Source: a virus. Taken from it: 43,304 bases of DNA. Both the position numbers and the translations under genes were made by a program. Where the stretch lies: positions 1-43,304 of the IMG/VR virus record IMGVR_UViG_3300038441_000470; one strand, given 5' to 3'. Positions 1 through 8,419 of this stretch are shown here, one piece after another. The stretch's first letter is position 1. Every line of letters begins with the position of its first letter. The notes beneath the pieces were generated by a model. It did not search any database and was not told the DNA's origin. It worked only from the letters and a program-made list of their open reading frames with translations.

Positions 1-69
1 GTAGTTGGCGGGGGAGGGGGCAGCCGTACCAGACACGCCCCCCTCTACCGTAGTAGCCCCCATTAAGTG
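1..69. repeat. 69-bp terminal direct repeat, left copy
   Basis: These 69 bases are identical to the last 69 bases of the window. The repeat lies between the two convergent gene arms. It contains a G/C-rich imperfect hairpin (14-21 pairing with 37-45, one bulged C, 15-nt loop) that could stop transcription from both sides, although no T tract follows. It may be a true short terminal repeat or the overlap left by assembling a circular or circularly permuted genome. Confidence 0.9.
14..45. terminator. possible bidirectional hairpin terminator at the convergent junction
   Basis: A G-rich arm (14-21) pairs with a C-rich arm (37-45) around a loop of about 15 nt. It lies between the stop of the last plus-strand gene (circularised) and the stop of the last minus-strand gene. 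There is no poly-T, so an intrinsic terminator is only a suggestion from position. Confidence 0.35.
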
Positions 70-242
70 AAGTGTTGCACCAGCTGTGCTGCAGCCTGGA
101 CAATGACGACAACCACGGCCACCGGGATAACCACACTGGCTTTCGGTGGCTGCGCTTCTACTGCCCGCTGCAGGTTGCTAAGGCATGCTTCAATCCGTGC
201 CAGACGCTCGCGGATTAATGTGATTTCCTCGTTAGTGTCCAT
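63..242 (-). CDS. small coiled-coil single-pass membrane protein (XhlA/holin-accessory-like)
   Basis: A 59-residue protein. Residues 3-33 form a charged amphipathic heptad helix (NEEITLIRERLARIE and onward). A proline-containing linker follows, then one hydrophobic segment near the C-terminus (ASVVIPVAVVVVIVQ). This N-coil/C-membrane layout resembles XhlA-type lysis accessories, but homology is not proven. The start at 242 is preferred over 248 or 263 because a GGGGGAG ribosome site lies 8 nt upstream. It is the last gene of the left arm, just after the ejection-protein genes, so it could act in lysis or in genome entry. Confidence 0.7.
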   Translation of the reverse strand: MDTNEEITLIRERLARIEACLSNLQRAVEAQPPKASVVIPVAVVVVIVQAAAQLVQHFT

Positions 243-259
243 CGGCATATCTCCCCCTA

Positions 260-2827
260 TCAAGGCAGCACACGCCCTGTCTGTCCAGTTTCGGCACCAG
301 CAGCTGTGCCGGCTGCGGTGTTGTATTGGCGGGCCAAGTCGTCCAAGAACTTGCCTACCTGTGCATTGGTGCCGTTCTTTGACAGCGCGTTGGTACTGAA
401 CAATGCTCGTTTGCCTGCGTCACTCGTCATGAGCCAGCGCAGGAAGCCTGCGGACCCCAGCCCTACAGCCGTGTTCACCGGGCCGACTGCCACAGCACCC
501 AGGCCTACACTGCCCAGGCCCAGCTGGCCACCCAGCATCGGTGCATACTTCTCCAGGTGCTCGGGCGAGGCACTGCGCAGCATGCCCATCAACCGGATCA
601 CACCGTCGATGCGCTGCTGGTCACCCTTGAAGAACTGGGCGTACTCTGTGCTCTCCAGCCCTTTCTTGAACTTCTCGGGGCTGAAACGGCCCTGATCGGT
701 AGCGTTGTCGAGAGCCTGGCGGACGATGCCGTAGCGCACAGCTTGGCGGCCTTTGTTGTCCAGGGCCTTGAACAGCTCTTTGGCCGCATAGTCACCCCGG
801 CCCTCGGCCTGGGCGCGAATAAATGTGCCGTAGATTTTATCGGGGTCGTCCGAGGTGAGCGCCTGTGCCAGCTTGCCTTTCTGGTATGGCACAACGTGAC
901 GCTTGTAGAATTCCTGCGCCCGAGTGTTGGCTTCGCGCAGGCCGGGCGTGTTGGCTGCGAACGTGTCCATGTCATCCTCCACCGCCTTGGCGATGTCCTT
1001 GAGGAACAGCATCGAGCTGTCAGTCGTCTCGTTCGTGGTCGCGGCATCCAGGCGCTTGCGGATGTCAGACCGGAAGGCGCGCATGCGAGCGTAGGTGTTG
1101 GGCACAGCTTGAGCGTCTTCCGGCGTGCCCTCGAACCGGCGCACAGCTGCTTCGACAGCATCGTCGCCCACCGTGGCACCGCCACTTTCAAGCTGGGAGC
1201 GCCAGCGCTGCAGCAGGTTAAGCGAAGGGTTGTCCACGTCCACCACTGTGCCCATGCGCGCTACTGCGTCGTCCAATGCACCGAGGGTCTTGGTTGGCGC
1301 GACGTGGGCGTCACCGGCGATGCTGGCCACGTCGTTAAACAGGCGATCAGCCGACAGCTTCATCTGCAGCCAGCCCAGGTTGCCACTGGCCTGCATGATG
1401 GCGCGCTCGTCGGTACCGGCGTTGTCGATCATGTCGACGATCTTGCGGGCCTCGGGTGCGCGCATGCTGTTGCCGCTGGCCAGGGCCTTGAGACGGTCGA
1501 GGCCCATGTACGACATCTTCTGCAGCGACTTGTACTCTTCGTCGCGCAGCTGCTGTGCCACACGCTGTGCACCTTCCTGCTGCTCTTTACGGAAGGGGGC
1601 CATCGACAGGCCAGGAATCCGCGTGTTCTCCATAGCGCCTTCGACGCCGGTGATCATCTTGTTCTCTGGCGCGATGTCACCAGCTGACAGCTTGATGCCA
1701 GCCTGCTTTGCAGCATCGAGCGCGGACTGCGCTTCTGGCGTCAGCTGGTTCTGGATGGCACCAGTAGCACGGCCGATGCCCTTGGCAGTCAAGCGGCCTA
1801 CGCCCTCGGCCACAGGGCCAAGCGCTGCGCCGAAGCCTACCTGCTGTGCCTTACCGCCCAGCACAGAGGAACCATCCTGCGTGTTCACCGGCATGCCACC
1901 AGCTGCGATACCACCGCGCATCATGGACATGACCAGCGCCTGCCCTTTCGGGCCGAGCTTGGCCACCCATGCCGGCATACCACCTACACCAGCAGCCTGA
2001 CTGGCGGGGGATACGATGTTGCCCACCAAACGACTGGGGTCGAAATCGCCTCCCCCGAGTTGCTTGCGCTGGGCCTCGTACTGGTTCTCGCGCTGGGCGA
2101 TGTCTTCGTTAATCGGCAGGCCGCTGTAGGTGAGGTGGCGCTGCACGCTCTCTGGCAGCACAGACCCCAGCACCTGGGTAGCCGCGTCATTGATGTCGGT
2201 GAACATACCCTGCTTCAGGCCGCCCAGGGTCCGAGCTGCCGCGTTCACCATGCCGCTGTCACTGGCCACGTTCGGCTGTGCTTCCGGCGTGCGCACTGCT
2301 TCGTCCTGAATAGCGCCAGGGATAGGCACATCACGGTCGCCCATGTTGGCAGTAATCTTCGCGATGTAGTCGCGGGTTTCCTTGGGCAGCTTGTCCATGC
2401 CGTTCTTGGCCAGGTTACCCGGCCCCCAGTTGTACGCGGCGAGCGCACGTTCGACGTTACCGCCGTTGGCCTTGAGCTGCTGTGCCAGGTAGCGCACGCC
2501 ACCGTCGATGTTCTGCACAGGGTCGAACGGGTCAGCCACGCCTTGGTCAGCGGCAGTGCCTGGCATCAGCTGCATCAGGCCCTTGGCACCGACTGGCGAT
2601 ACTGCTTTGGGGTTGAAACTGGATTCCTGCTGCACCACAGCGCGAACCAGACGGGGGTCGACGCCGTACTGCTGCGCCTTCGCCTGGATCAAATCGCTGT
2701 AGTCGCTGTTAGGTTGCTCCGTCCTTGGAGCGGCTGGCGCTGGTTGACCGGCGAACTTAGACCAAGGCCCCTGAGTCGGGGCCTGTTGCGGTGTAGCTTG
2801 TTGAAACTTCTCCCATGGACCAGCCAT
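260..2827 (-). CDS. internal virion (ejection) protein with lytic transglycosylase domain
   Basis: An 855-residue protein. Two GPWxKF motifs at the N-terminus (residues 3-8 and 20-25) precede an SLT/GH23 transglycosylase domain at about residues 42-155. The catalytic glutamate is E68 in QQESSFNP, followed by GLMQLMPG (83-90) and AAYNWGPG (130-137). The remaining 700 residues are mostly helical with an Ala/Gly-rich hydrophobic stretch near 745-785. Such proteins travel in the capsid, enter the host envelope and open peptidoglycan for DNA entry. The ATG at 2827 overlaps the upstream stop as TAATG with GGAG upstream. The longer frame to 2842 is less likely. Confidence 0.9.
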   Translation of the reverse strand: MAGPWEKFQQATPQQAPTQGPWSKFAGQPAPAAPRTEQPNSDYSDLIQAKAQQYGVDPRLVRAVVQQESSFNPKAVSPVGAKGLMQLMPGTAADQGVADPFDPVQNIDGGVRYLAQQLKANGGNVERALAAYNWGPGNLAKNGMDKLPKETRDYIAKITANMGDRDVPIPGAIQDEAVRTPEAQPNVASDSGMVNAAARTLGGLKQGMFTDINDAATQVLGSVLPESVQRHLTYSGLPINEDIAQRENQYEAQRKQLGGGDFDPSRLVGNIVSPASQAAGVGGMPAWVAKLGPKGQALVMSMMRGGIAAGGMPVNTQDGSSVLGGKAQQVGFGAALGPVAEGVGRLTAKGIGRATGAIQNQLTPEAQSALDAAKQAGIKLSAGDIAPENKMITGVEGAMENTRIPGLSMAPFRKEQQEGAQRVAQQLRDEEYKSLQKMSYMGLDRLKALASGNSMRAPEARKIVDMIDNAGTDERAIMQASGNLGWLQMKLSADRLFNDVASIAGDAHVAPTKTLGALDDAVARMGTVVDVDNPSLNLLQRWRSQLESGGATVGDDAVEAAVRRFEGTPEDAQAVPNTYARMRAFRSDIRKRLDAATTNETTDSSMLFLKDIAKAVEDDMDTFAANTPGLREANTRAQEFYKRHVVPYQKGKLAQALTSDDPDKIYGTFIRAQAEGRGDYAAKELFKALDNKGRQAVRYGIVRQALDNATDQGRFSPEKFKKGLESTEYAQFFKGDQQRIDGVIRLMGMLRSASPEHLEKYAPMLGGQLGLGSVGLGAVAVGPVNTAVGLGSAGFLRWLMTSDAGKRALFSTNALSKNGTNAQVGKFLDDLARQYNTAAGTAAGAETGQTGRVLP

Positions 2828-4038
2828 TATTGCTTGCTCCACGAATTAGGATCTGCCGGGTCACCGCCATTATAGCGGTACCCTTCCATCACTGTGCCCA
2901 CTTCCGGCGCGCCTGGCACAGCTTGCTTCTGTTGCTGGTTGGGCGGGTTGTAGGCGCCGACGATGGCGTTGTAGTTGTCGGCCGCCTCTGTCTTGGCGCG
3001 CAGCAGTGTGTCGCGGTACCGGGCCAGCTCTGCACGAGCACTGCCGGCATCCTGTGCCTTGTCCAGGTTCATGGCACTGGACTGCACCACCTTGATGTCG
3101 TTATCGGACACAGGGGTCAGGCGGATGCCTTGGTTGCCCAGGCGCACGAGTTCGGTGAGGCCAGACTTAGCCTTCAGGCGGTCCAGCTTGGCGCGGGCGT
3201 TCGCCGCGTCCATGCCCGGTGCGTTCGGCAGGAAGCCCTGCACACCGAAGTTGGCGTCGAGGCCACTGTCTGGTTTCAGCAGCTCGTCGACAAGGCTAAC
3301 CGCGTCGTCGATTTGCGTGTTGGCACCGCGGTAGCCGTTGGTGAGGTCAGCCAGCTTAACGCGGTTGTCGAGGGCAGATTTAGCTGCCTTGCGCGCCGAG
3401 TCGGTGACCATCGCCTGCACACGTTGTGCTGCGGTCTGCTGCTGGTCCTGCTGCAAGTTAAACTCTTGCGGCTTATACTGCATGTCCTGCTCGGTTTTCT
3501 GCACATACGCTTGCGCGCGGGCCTGATCCGGCTTGGTGTACGCCGGGCCTGCGTCGTAGCCACCCGTCTGCGGGTTGTAAATCTGCTGCTGCACTGTGCC
3601 GTCTGCGTTGTACCGCTCGAAGACGCCAGGCATGGTTGGTGGCTTCTGCGCAGGGTTGATCTTCTGCAGATCGGCCGCAAAGCTAGTGTCGCCGGTCGCT
3701 TCCAGCAGCGCACGAGCCTGCGGGTTGTTGGCCAGGAAGTTGGGGTCGCTCTTGACCATATCGCGCACAGCTTCGCGCTGCTTCTGCTGCTGGGCCATGC
3801 CGTACTGGCGCAGGTAGAGTTCCTGGGCTTGCTGTTCGCGCAGGAGCTTCTGCATGTCCATCTGCTGTTGCTGGTACTGTGCCTGCTGCATACCGCCAAG
3901 GGCACTGCCCATGCGTGCACCGAACCCTGGGTTGCCAGGCATCTGGCCAGAGTTCAGCAGCATCTGGATGCCCAGCTGGCCGGTGGGGGTGTTCAAACCC
4001 CCCAGGCCCTGATTCAGCATGTCCATGATCCCAGCCAT
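2827..4038 (-). CDS. internal virion protein, coiled-coil rich (probable ejection protein)
   Basis: A 403-residue protein. The N-terminus is Gly/Met/Gln-rich, with a long Q-rich coiled coil at about residues 45-95, and further helical Ala/Lys/Asp segments to the C-terminus. No enzyme motif is visible. It sits between a Gly-zipper protein and the transglycosylase protein. Podoviral ejection proteins typically come as three consecutive genes, so the call rests on position, size and composition. The start has AGGGGG about 4 nt upstream. Its stop shares bases with the next start (TAATG), implying translational coupling. Confidence 0.7.
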   Translation of the reverse strand: MAGIMDMLNQGLGGLNTPTGQLGIQMLLNSGQMPGNPGFGARMGSALGGMQQAQYQQQQMDMQKLLREQQAQELYLRQYGMAQQQKQREAVRDMVKSDPNFLANNPQARALLEATGDTSFAADLQKINPAQKPPTMPGVFERYNADGTVQQQIYNPQTGGYDAGPAYTKPDQARAQAYVQKTEQDMQYKPQEFNLQQDQQQTAAQRVQAMVTDSARKAAKSALDNRVKLADLTNGYRGANTQIDDAVSLVDELLKPDSGLDANFGVQGFLPNAPGMDAANARAKLDRLKAKSGLTELVRLGNQGIRLTPVSDNDIKVVQSSAMNLDKAQDAGSARAELARYRDTLLRAKTEAADNYNAIVGAYNPPNQQQKQAVPGAPEVGTVMEGYRYNGGDPADPNSWSKQ

Positions 4039-4047
4039 GACGCCCCC

Positions 4048-5418
4048 TTACCCAAACAGACCCATCAAGGCACCGAGACCGGCGCCGACGCCCATGCCCA
4101 GCGGGCCGCCGATAGCGCCACCAGACGCACCAGCTACCGCGCTTCCCAGTGCACCACCACTCAATGCACCGCCCAGGCCACCCATCAGCCGGTTGCCGCC
4201 ACCACCCTGCTGCGACGACATAGTTTGACCACCAGCTGCGCCGTTGAGCATCGAGAGGTAGTCGCTGATCATCGTGTACGGCAAGTTCTGGTTGTAGTTC
4301 CAGCGGTTTACGTTCGCGTCCAGCTGCTGCTGGTCCATGGCCGTCAGGTTCTGGCCGAGGCCTTGCGTCAGCTGGCCAGGGTACGCCAAACCTTGCTGCA
4401 CACCGCCTGCCAGGGCTGCCGATTGACCGAGGCCCTGAAGTCCGGTTGCGTTCTGTGCCTGGCCGAGGTTGCCCAGCTGGCCGTACAAGCTGCCTTGCTG
4501 GCCGGTTGCGCCCTGGCCGAGCTGGCCCAGGTTGCCGTAGAGGCTGCCCTGCAGGCCGGCCATGTTGGCGCCCAGGTTGCCTGCGTTGCTGGTGGCACCG
4601 AGGCCCATACCAGCCATGTTGGCACCGAGGCTGCCCGAGGCCTGGAGCGCGTTAAGCCCCTGTGCATACGCGGCGTTGCCCATGTTCGCAGTGATGTCGC
4701 CCACGGTGTCTTGGTACCCGCGTGCGGCGATACCCTCGGCGATACCCTGGCGGCTGCCACCCATCTGGCCAGCGCCCTGGGCACCCTGCTTGATGCCAGG
4801 CAGAACCTGTTCGGTGAACTGCTGGGTTACCGGGCGGATAGCCGACTGCACAGCTGCCTGGAAATACGGGTTGTTGGCCGGGTCGCCTGCTGCGTTGAGC
4901 TGGCTCATGGCCGAGTTGGCGCTGCTTGCGCCCTGAGAAGCGAGGTTCTGGCCGGACGCCATAAGCTGCTGGGCCGCGTTGTTCGCGGTACCGGTAGACC
5001 AGCCTTGTGCGTTAGCCAGGTTGGCCATGCCCTGGGCGCCGCCCTGTGCCATGCCGTTGCCCCAGCCGAGAGAGTTGGCCAGGCCGTACATGCCATTGGC
5101 ACCGAGATTGGCGTTGGTCGCGCCGATGTCGCTCTGTGCCGAGGCGTTGCCGGTCATCTGGTTGAGCGCGTTGGCTGCTTGGTTACCGATGCCCTGCATG
5201 CCGTTGATGGCCGCGAGCTGCTGGTTGATACCTTGGTACTCCAGCGCGTTCGGGTTGGCCACGGTGCTGCCTGGGTAGTACTGCGGACCTTGGGCACCGT
5301 TTCCATACAGTTGGTTCAGCTGTTGATAGGCACCGAGCAAGTAGGGTTGCACGCCTTCCCACGGGTCCGCCTTCTGCACAGTTGTGGTATTCCCACCGCC
5401 ACCGCCGCCACCAGACAT
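4048..5418 (-). CDS. Gly/Asn/Gln-rich internal virion protein with glycine-zipper tail
   Basis: A 456-residue low-complexity protein. A short poly-Gly start is followed by many degenerate repeats of the type GNLGxxxAGLQGSLYGNLGQ between about residues 200 and 350, visible in DNA as GC-rich near repeats at 4440-4640. The C-terminal 45 residues form GxxxG-type glycine zippers (GALGSAV, GAIGGPLGMG, GAGLGALMG), suited to membrane insertion. With the two genes downstream it probably forms the ejection-protein set that makes the trans-envelope channel. The start is the ATG at 5418 (GAGGG upstream, TAATG overlap); the in-frame 5457 start would overlap the upstream gene by 40 nt. Confidence 0.7.
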   Translation of the reverse strand: MSGGGGGGGNTTTVQKADPWEGVQPYLLGAYQQLNQLYGNGAQGPQYYPGSTVANPNALEYQGINQQLAAINGMQGIGNQAANALNQMTGNASAQSDIGATNANLGANGMYGLANSLGWGNGMAQGGAQGMANLANAQGWSTGTANNAAQQLMASGQNLASQGASSANSAMSQLNAAGDPANNPYFQAAVQSAIRPVTQQFTEQVLPGIKQGAQGAGQMGGSRQGIAEGIAARGYQDTVGDITANMGNAAYAQGLNALQASGSLGANMAGMGLGATSNAGNLGANMAGLQGSLYGNLGQLGQGATGQQGSLYGQLGNLGQAQNATGLQGLGQSAALAGGVQQGLAYPGQLTQGLGQNLTAMDQQQLDANVNRWNYNQNLPYTMISDYLSMLNGAAGGQTMSSQQGGGGNRLMGGLGGALSGGALGSAVAGASGGAIGGPLGMGVGAGLGALMGLFG

Positions 5419-5828
5419 TAGAGTACCCTCACGACATAGGTTTGACGTTCGTCCCAATAATTAGGCATCGCCCTGGAGAACCCACGCCGCGCCATAGACG
5501 ACATGGTACTGCATCCCATAGCTTTTGCCCACTGGGCCAGCTGTTCTGTATGGCCCAGCCAGTCTTCGTGGAATTCACCACACCACATGAAGACCCCCAG
5601 CTCTTTACAGCGCGGGTAGACCAGAACCTCCGTCAGCACGACGCTGACGAGTTTGTCCCAGTCCTCCACCACAAACAGCTGCAGCTTTCTGTCCATGACC
5701 AAGGTCAGGATGTCGTCGGTGCTCCAGCGGTGCTCCTTGGCCTTGTTGAGGCATCGGGTCACGAACGGGGCCACCATAGGCCAGATCCCAGGCACTGCAT
5801 CCACTGGCACACCGACGAGGGGCGTCAT
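5418..5828 (-). CDS. small GNAT-like protein of the tail/ejection module
   Basis: A 136-residue protein. The order of elements (helical N-terminus, paired beta strands around LQLFVVED and VVLTEVLVYP, then a helix with QLAQWAKAMGC and a final RRGFSRAMPNYWDER strand) resembles the acetyltransferase-like proteins often found next to podoviral internal virion genes. The acetyl-CoA loop is not obvious, so an enzymatic role is uncertain. It is coupled to the downstream Gly-zipper gene by TAATG and follows the QM-repeat gene by 4 nt. Confidence 0.55.
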   Translation of the reverse strand: MTPLVGVPVDAVPGIWPMVAPFVTRCLNKAKEHRWSTDDILTLVMDRKLQLFVVEDWDKLVSVVLTEVLVYPRCKELGVFMWCGEFHEDWLGHTEQLAQWAKAMGCSTMSSMARRGFSRAMPNYWDERQTYVVRVL

Positions 5829-5832
5829 GGCG

Positions 5833-6267
5833 TCAGTACCGATTCACGACAGGGCGAGGGGCGATGCCACCACCCTGTGCGAGATAGCCGCGCTGTGCCT
5901 GGGTCTGACCGCCCATGTTGGCGCCCATAGCACCGGCCATGGGGTTGCCGACCATCATCTGCGGCGACTGCTGCTGTTGGCCCTGCTGCATCTGCTGTTG
6001 GCCCTGCTGCATCTGCTGTTGGCCCTGCTGCATCTGCTGTTGCTGCTGGAGCATCTGCAGGAGCGGGCCGAGCTGTTGCATGTTCATGCCCGGCATGCCA
6101 GGCGCGCCGCCCTGGCCACCGTTGAACAGGCCACCCAGCATGCTCATCAGACCGCCCTGCTGGGCCGGGCCTGCGGGCTGGGCCATCTGACCACCCATGC
6201 CACCTTGCTGGAGCATCTGCCCGAGGCCGAAGCCTACCCCACCGCCACCTGCCATTTCGCCTGCCAT
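5833..6267 (-). CDS. Gln/Met/Gly-rich low-complexity virion-module protein
   Basis: A 144-residue protein with a Gly-rich N-terminus and a central tract of seven-residue QQQMQQG-type repeats, encoded by a perfect 21-nt tandem repeat. No domain is recognised. Its position among tail and ejection genes suggests a minor virion or assembly protein. Repeat number may vary between isolates through slippage. Confidence 0.6.
   Translation of the reverse strand: MAGEMAGGGGVGFGLGQMLQQGGMGGQMAQPAGPAQQGGLMSMLGGLFNGGQGGAPGMPGMNMQQLGPLLQMLQQQQQMQQGQQQMQQGQQQMQQGQQQQSPQMMVGNPMAGAMGANMGGQTQAQRGYLAQGGGIAPRPVVNRY
5971..6054 (-). repeat. 21-nt tandem repeat inside the QM-rich gene
   Basis: Three exact 21-nt units start at 5971, 5992 and 6013, with a fourth diverged unit at 6034. 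Each unit encodes seven residues, so the reading frame is kept whatever the copy number. Confidence 0.9.
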
Positions 6268-6276
6268 GATAACCCC

Positions 6277-6513
6277 CTAGAGCTTTACCCAAGCCCCGCT
6301 AACCCGTTGATAAAGCCCACCGCCCACACCGGGCGCCCAGTCTGTGCCATCTGCAAACACTACCATGCCGTCGCGTGGACGGTCTGGTTCAGCGTGCAGC
6401 ACATCGAACTGCAGGCCAGCTGGTTGGTCAATCGACCCGGCGATGCGCTGCAGCTCGTCGTACAGCCACTGCGGTGTAATGCCCTCGCCTGGGAATGTTG
6501 GGATGTAGTTCAC
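6277..6513 (-). CDS. small tail-associated protein of unknown function
   Basis: A 78-residue acidic protein with a Pro/Gly-rich middle and the terminal pattern GGGLYQRVSGAWVKL, a beta-rich ending often seen in short virion proteins that precede fibre or nozzle genes. Its start overlaps the stop of the nozzle gene by 4 nt (ATGA), so translation is coupled. No catalytic motif. Confidence 0.65.
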   Translation of the reverse strand: MNYIPTFPGEGITPQWLYDELQRIAGSIDQPAGLQFDVLHAEPDRPRDGMVVFADGTDWAPGVGGGLYQRVSGAWVKL

Positions 6514-8126
6514 AGGTAAGCCCCCGCTGGCTCGTACTCGATTTCGTAGCTAAGCAGGTCGATTTGGGTGTCGGCGTCCGACATGATCTGTACGCTGACG
6601 AACCGGCCACGACGCAGCACAGTGATTTCGGCCGTGTTGTTCGTCATCTTGGCAGTGGACTGCCAGACCAGGTTGCTATCGATGTCGGTCTGCACGGCCA
6701 CCTTGAAGGTGATGTCGTTGCTCGACCCGCCATCGACGGTGCGGAAACGGATGCGGCGGATGAACTTCACGGTTTGCAGGTCGATGGCACGGTTGCCATC
6801 CACGACCTTGCCTGGCAGCTGCCAGATGCCCTGGCGCTCGACCATGAACGGGAGCGTGCTGCCCAGCTCGGTGGACCCAAACTCGGTCTCGATGACGCCC
6901 GTCATAATTTCAGGGGAGGTCAGCACCAGCTTGCGATCTGGCGGCAGGCTATCAAGTTCGCCCCAGGTGGTGTTGATCGAATCCCATGTGCTGGTGACAG
7001 TGTTCCAGGTCAGCACATAGTCGCTTGACTCGATGCCGGCCACCACACCGCTGGAGGTGTTCGGCAGGTCGCGGACGCCCCAGGTGTCTTTACGCCAGTT
7101 CCACAGCAGGGCCTTGCTGGCGTACTCGTCTTCGCCGGTCGGAATACAGATCCAGATTTCGGTTGTCACGGGGTTGGCGACGACGTACATGCGCTCGTAG
7201 CGGGAGCCGTCAACATTCTCACGCAGCCACCGGCGCCACTTGTCCTGGGCGATGGAACGGATGCTGTTGCCGTCGTGCACATAGATATCGAGGTCGTTGC
7301 CGACGAAGCAGTGGTAGTTCTCGAACGCGGCTACGCAGCGCTTGGCCAGGATGCCGACGCCACTGAAGATTTGGTAGAAACGGAAGATGAACGCGCCACC
7401 GATGAACTGCATGCCGTAGACAGCATCGTCCTTGTAGATGATGTTCACGTCACGCAGCGGCAAGCAGTCGATGTTCGAGCCGTTGGTCTCCGACAGGGAG
7501 GTTTCACCGGCGTCGGCCGTGGTGTCGGATTCGTCCCAGGTGTGCGGCGCGGTCAGCGGGTCAGCACTGGCCGACCACTTGACCATCTGGCGGTATCGGG
7601 TTGTGCCCTTGGTTACGTCCAGCGCCACCAAGTAGTCGCGGTAACTGCGCAGTACGTTGGCGCGGGTGGTGATGGTGGTTGGCCAATTTGGCAGGTCAGA
7701 CAGCCGGCAAGACGCGGTGGGCGTCAGCTGGATCTGCGGAACGTCCACACCGTTGTTCAGGAACAGCAACCCACCCAGCACACCACCAGTCCACAGCGCC
7801 GTAGCGTCCGTGCTGTACGGCTGCACTGTGCCCGACAGGGTTGCCCGAGTCAGGTCATAGTGGGTGTTGTTGTTCGTGGTGTAGACCGAGGTCAGCCCGG
7901 CGTAGCAGATGAACTGCGATCCATCGAACGTGGTGTGGGCGAACAGGCTGTAGGCGCTGGTGGACAGGCTGCCCTGCACAGCTCGGGAGCCGCGCACCTT
8001 CGACGCGGTGTAGCCGTCGAACCGCACGTTGCGGCCGTCCGACCATGCGCCCTCTGGCAACTTGCGGGCGTTGACATCGGCCTGCAGCCCGATGCTGCCT
8101 ACGTTGTCGATCACCCGAAGTGGCAT
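6510..8126 (-). CDS. tail nozzle / hub protein (P22 gp10-like)
   Basis: A 538-residue beta-rich protein. The start (MPLRVIDNVGSIGLQADVN), the NVRFDGYTASKVRGSR segment and repeated short blades with aromatic and glycine residues match the tail hub proteins of P22 (gp10) and SU10-like podoviruses, which close the portal-adaptor channel and form the tail tube. Gene order (adaptor, fibre, small protein, nozzle) supports it. The assignment comes from pattern and context, not from an alignment. Confidence 0.75.
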   Translation of the reverse strand: MPLRVIDNVGSIGLQADVNARKLPEGAWSDGRNVRFDGYTASKVRGSRAVQGSLSTSAYSLFAHTTFDGSQFICYAGLTSVYTTNNNTHYDLTRATLSGTVQPYSTDATALWTGGVLGGLLFLNNGVDVPQIQLTPTASCRLSDLPNWPTTITTRANVLRSYRDYLVALDVTKGTTRYRQMVKWSASADPLTAPHTWDESDTTADAGETSLSETNGSNIDCLPLRDVNIIYKDDAVYGMQFIGGAFIFRFYQIFSGVGILAKRCVAAFENYHCFVGNDLDIYVHDGNSIRSIAQDKWRRWLRENVDGSRYERMYVVANPVTTEIWICIPTGEDEYASKALLWNWRKDTWGVRDLPNTSSGVVAGIESSDYVLTWNTVTSTWDSINTTWGELDSLPPDRKLVLTSPEIMTGVIETEFGSTELGSTLPFMVERQGIWQLPGKVVDGNRAIDLQTVKFIRRIRFRTVDGGSSNDITFKVAVQTDIDSNLVWQSTAKMTNNTAEITVLRRGRFVSVQIMSDADTQIDLLSYEIEYEPAGAYL

Positions 8127-8130
8127 TGTC

Positions 8131-8409
8131 TTACTCCTGGCTGTTCACTGCGGCCTGTGCAGCATCAGCGAAAGAGACGATCTTGTCGCACTCTTCCTGG
8201 CTAACTGCAGCCGCGCTCATGGAAGTCAGGTGCCGGTTTACCTCGTCCAGCTGATCCTGCACTGGCACACCTGGCATTACACAGGTGCGGTGCCACTTCT
8301 CGTCCAGCAGGATATCTTCGAGGTAAACCTGCACGGCGAAGCGCAGGGAGACGACGCCGCTGCGGTCTACGCTGATTTGGTCGAGGATAGTTTTGCGCTC
8401 GATGCTCAT
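8131..8409 (-). CDS. small conserved-type tail module protein, unknown function
   Basis: A 92-residue protein. The N-terminus reads as a beta-strand cassette (ILDQISVDRSGVVSLRFAVQ), typical of short proteins beside fibre genes. The C-terminal half is acidic and helical. It is closely spaced between fibre and nozzle genes. No motif gives a function. Confidence 0.65.
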   Translation of the reverse strand: MSIERKTILDQISVDRSGVVSLRFAVQVYLEDILLDEKWHRTCVMPGVPVQDQLDEVNRHLTSMSAAAVSQEECDKIVSFADAAQAAVNSQE

Positions 8410-8419
8410 TTGTCGTGCC

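Noticed and set aside
2815-5421. 868-codon plus-strand open frame opposite the ejection genes
   Set aside because: It is antisense to clear minus-strand genes and its protein is rich in Arg, Val, His and Cys without domains; high third-position GC leaves such frames open by chance.
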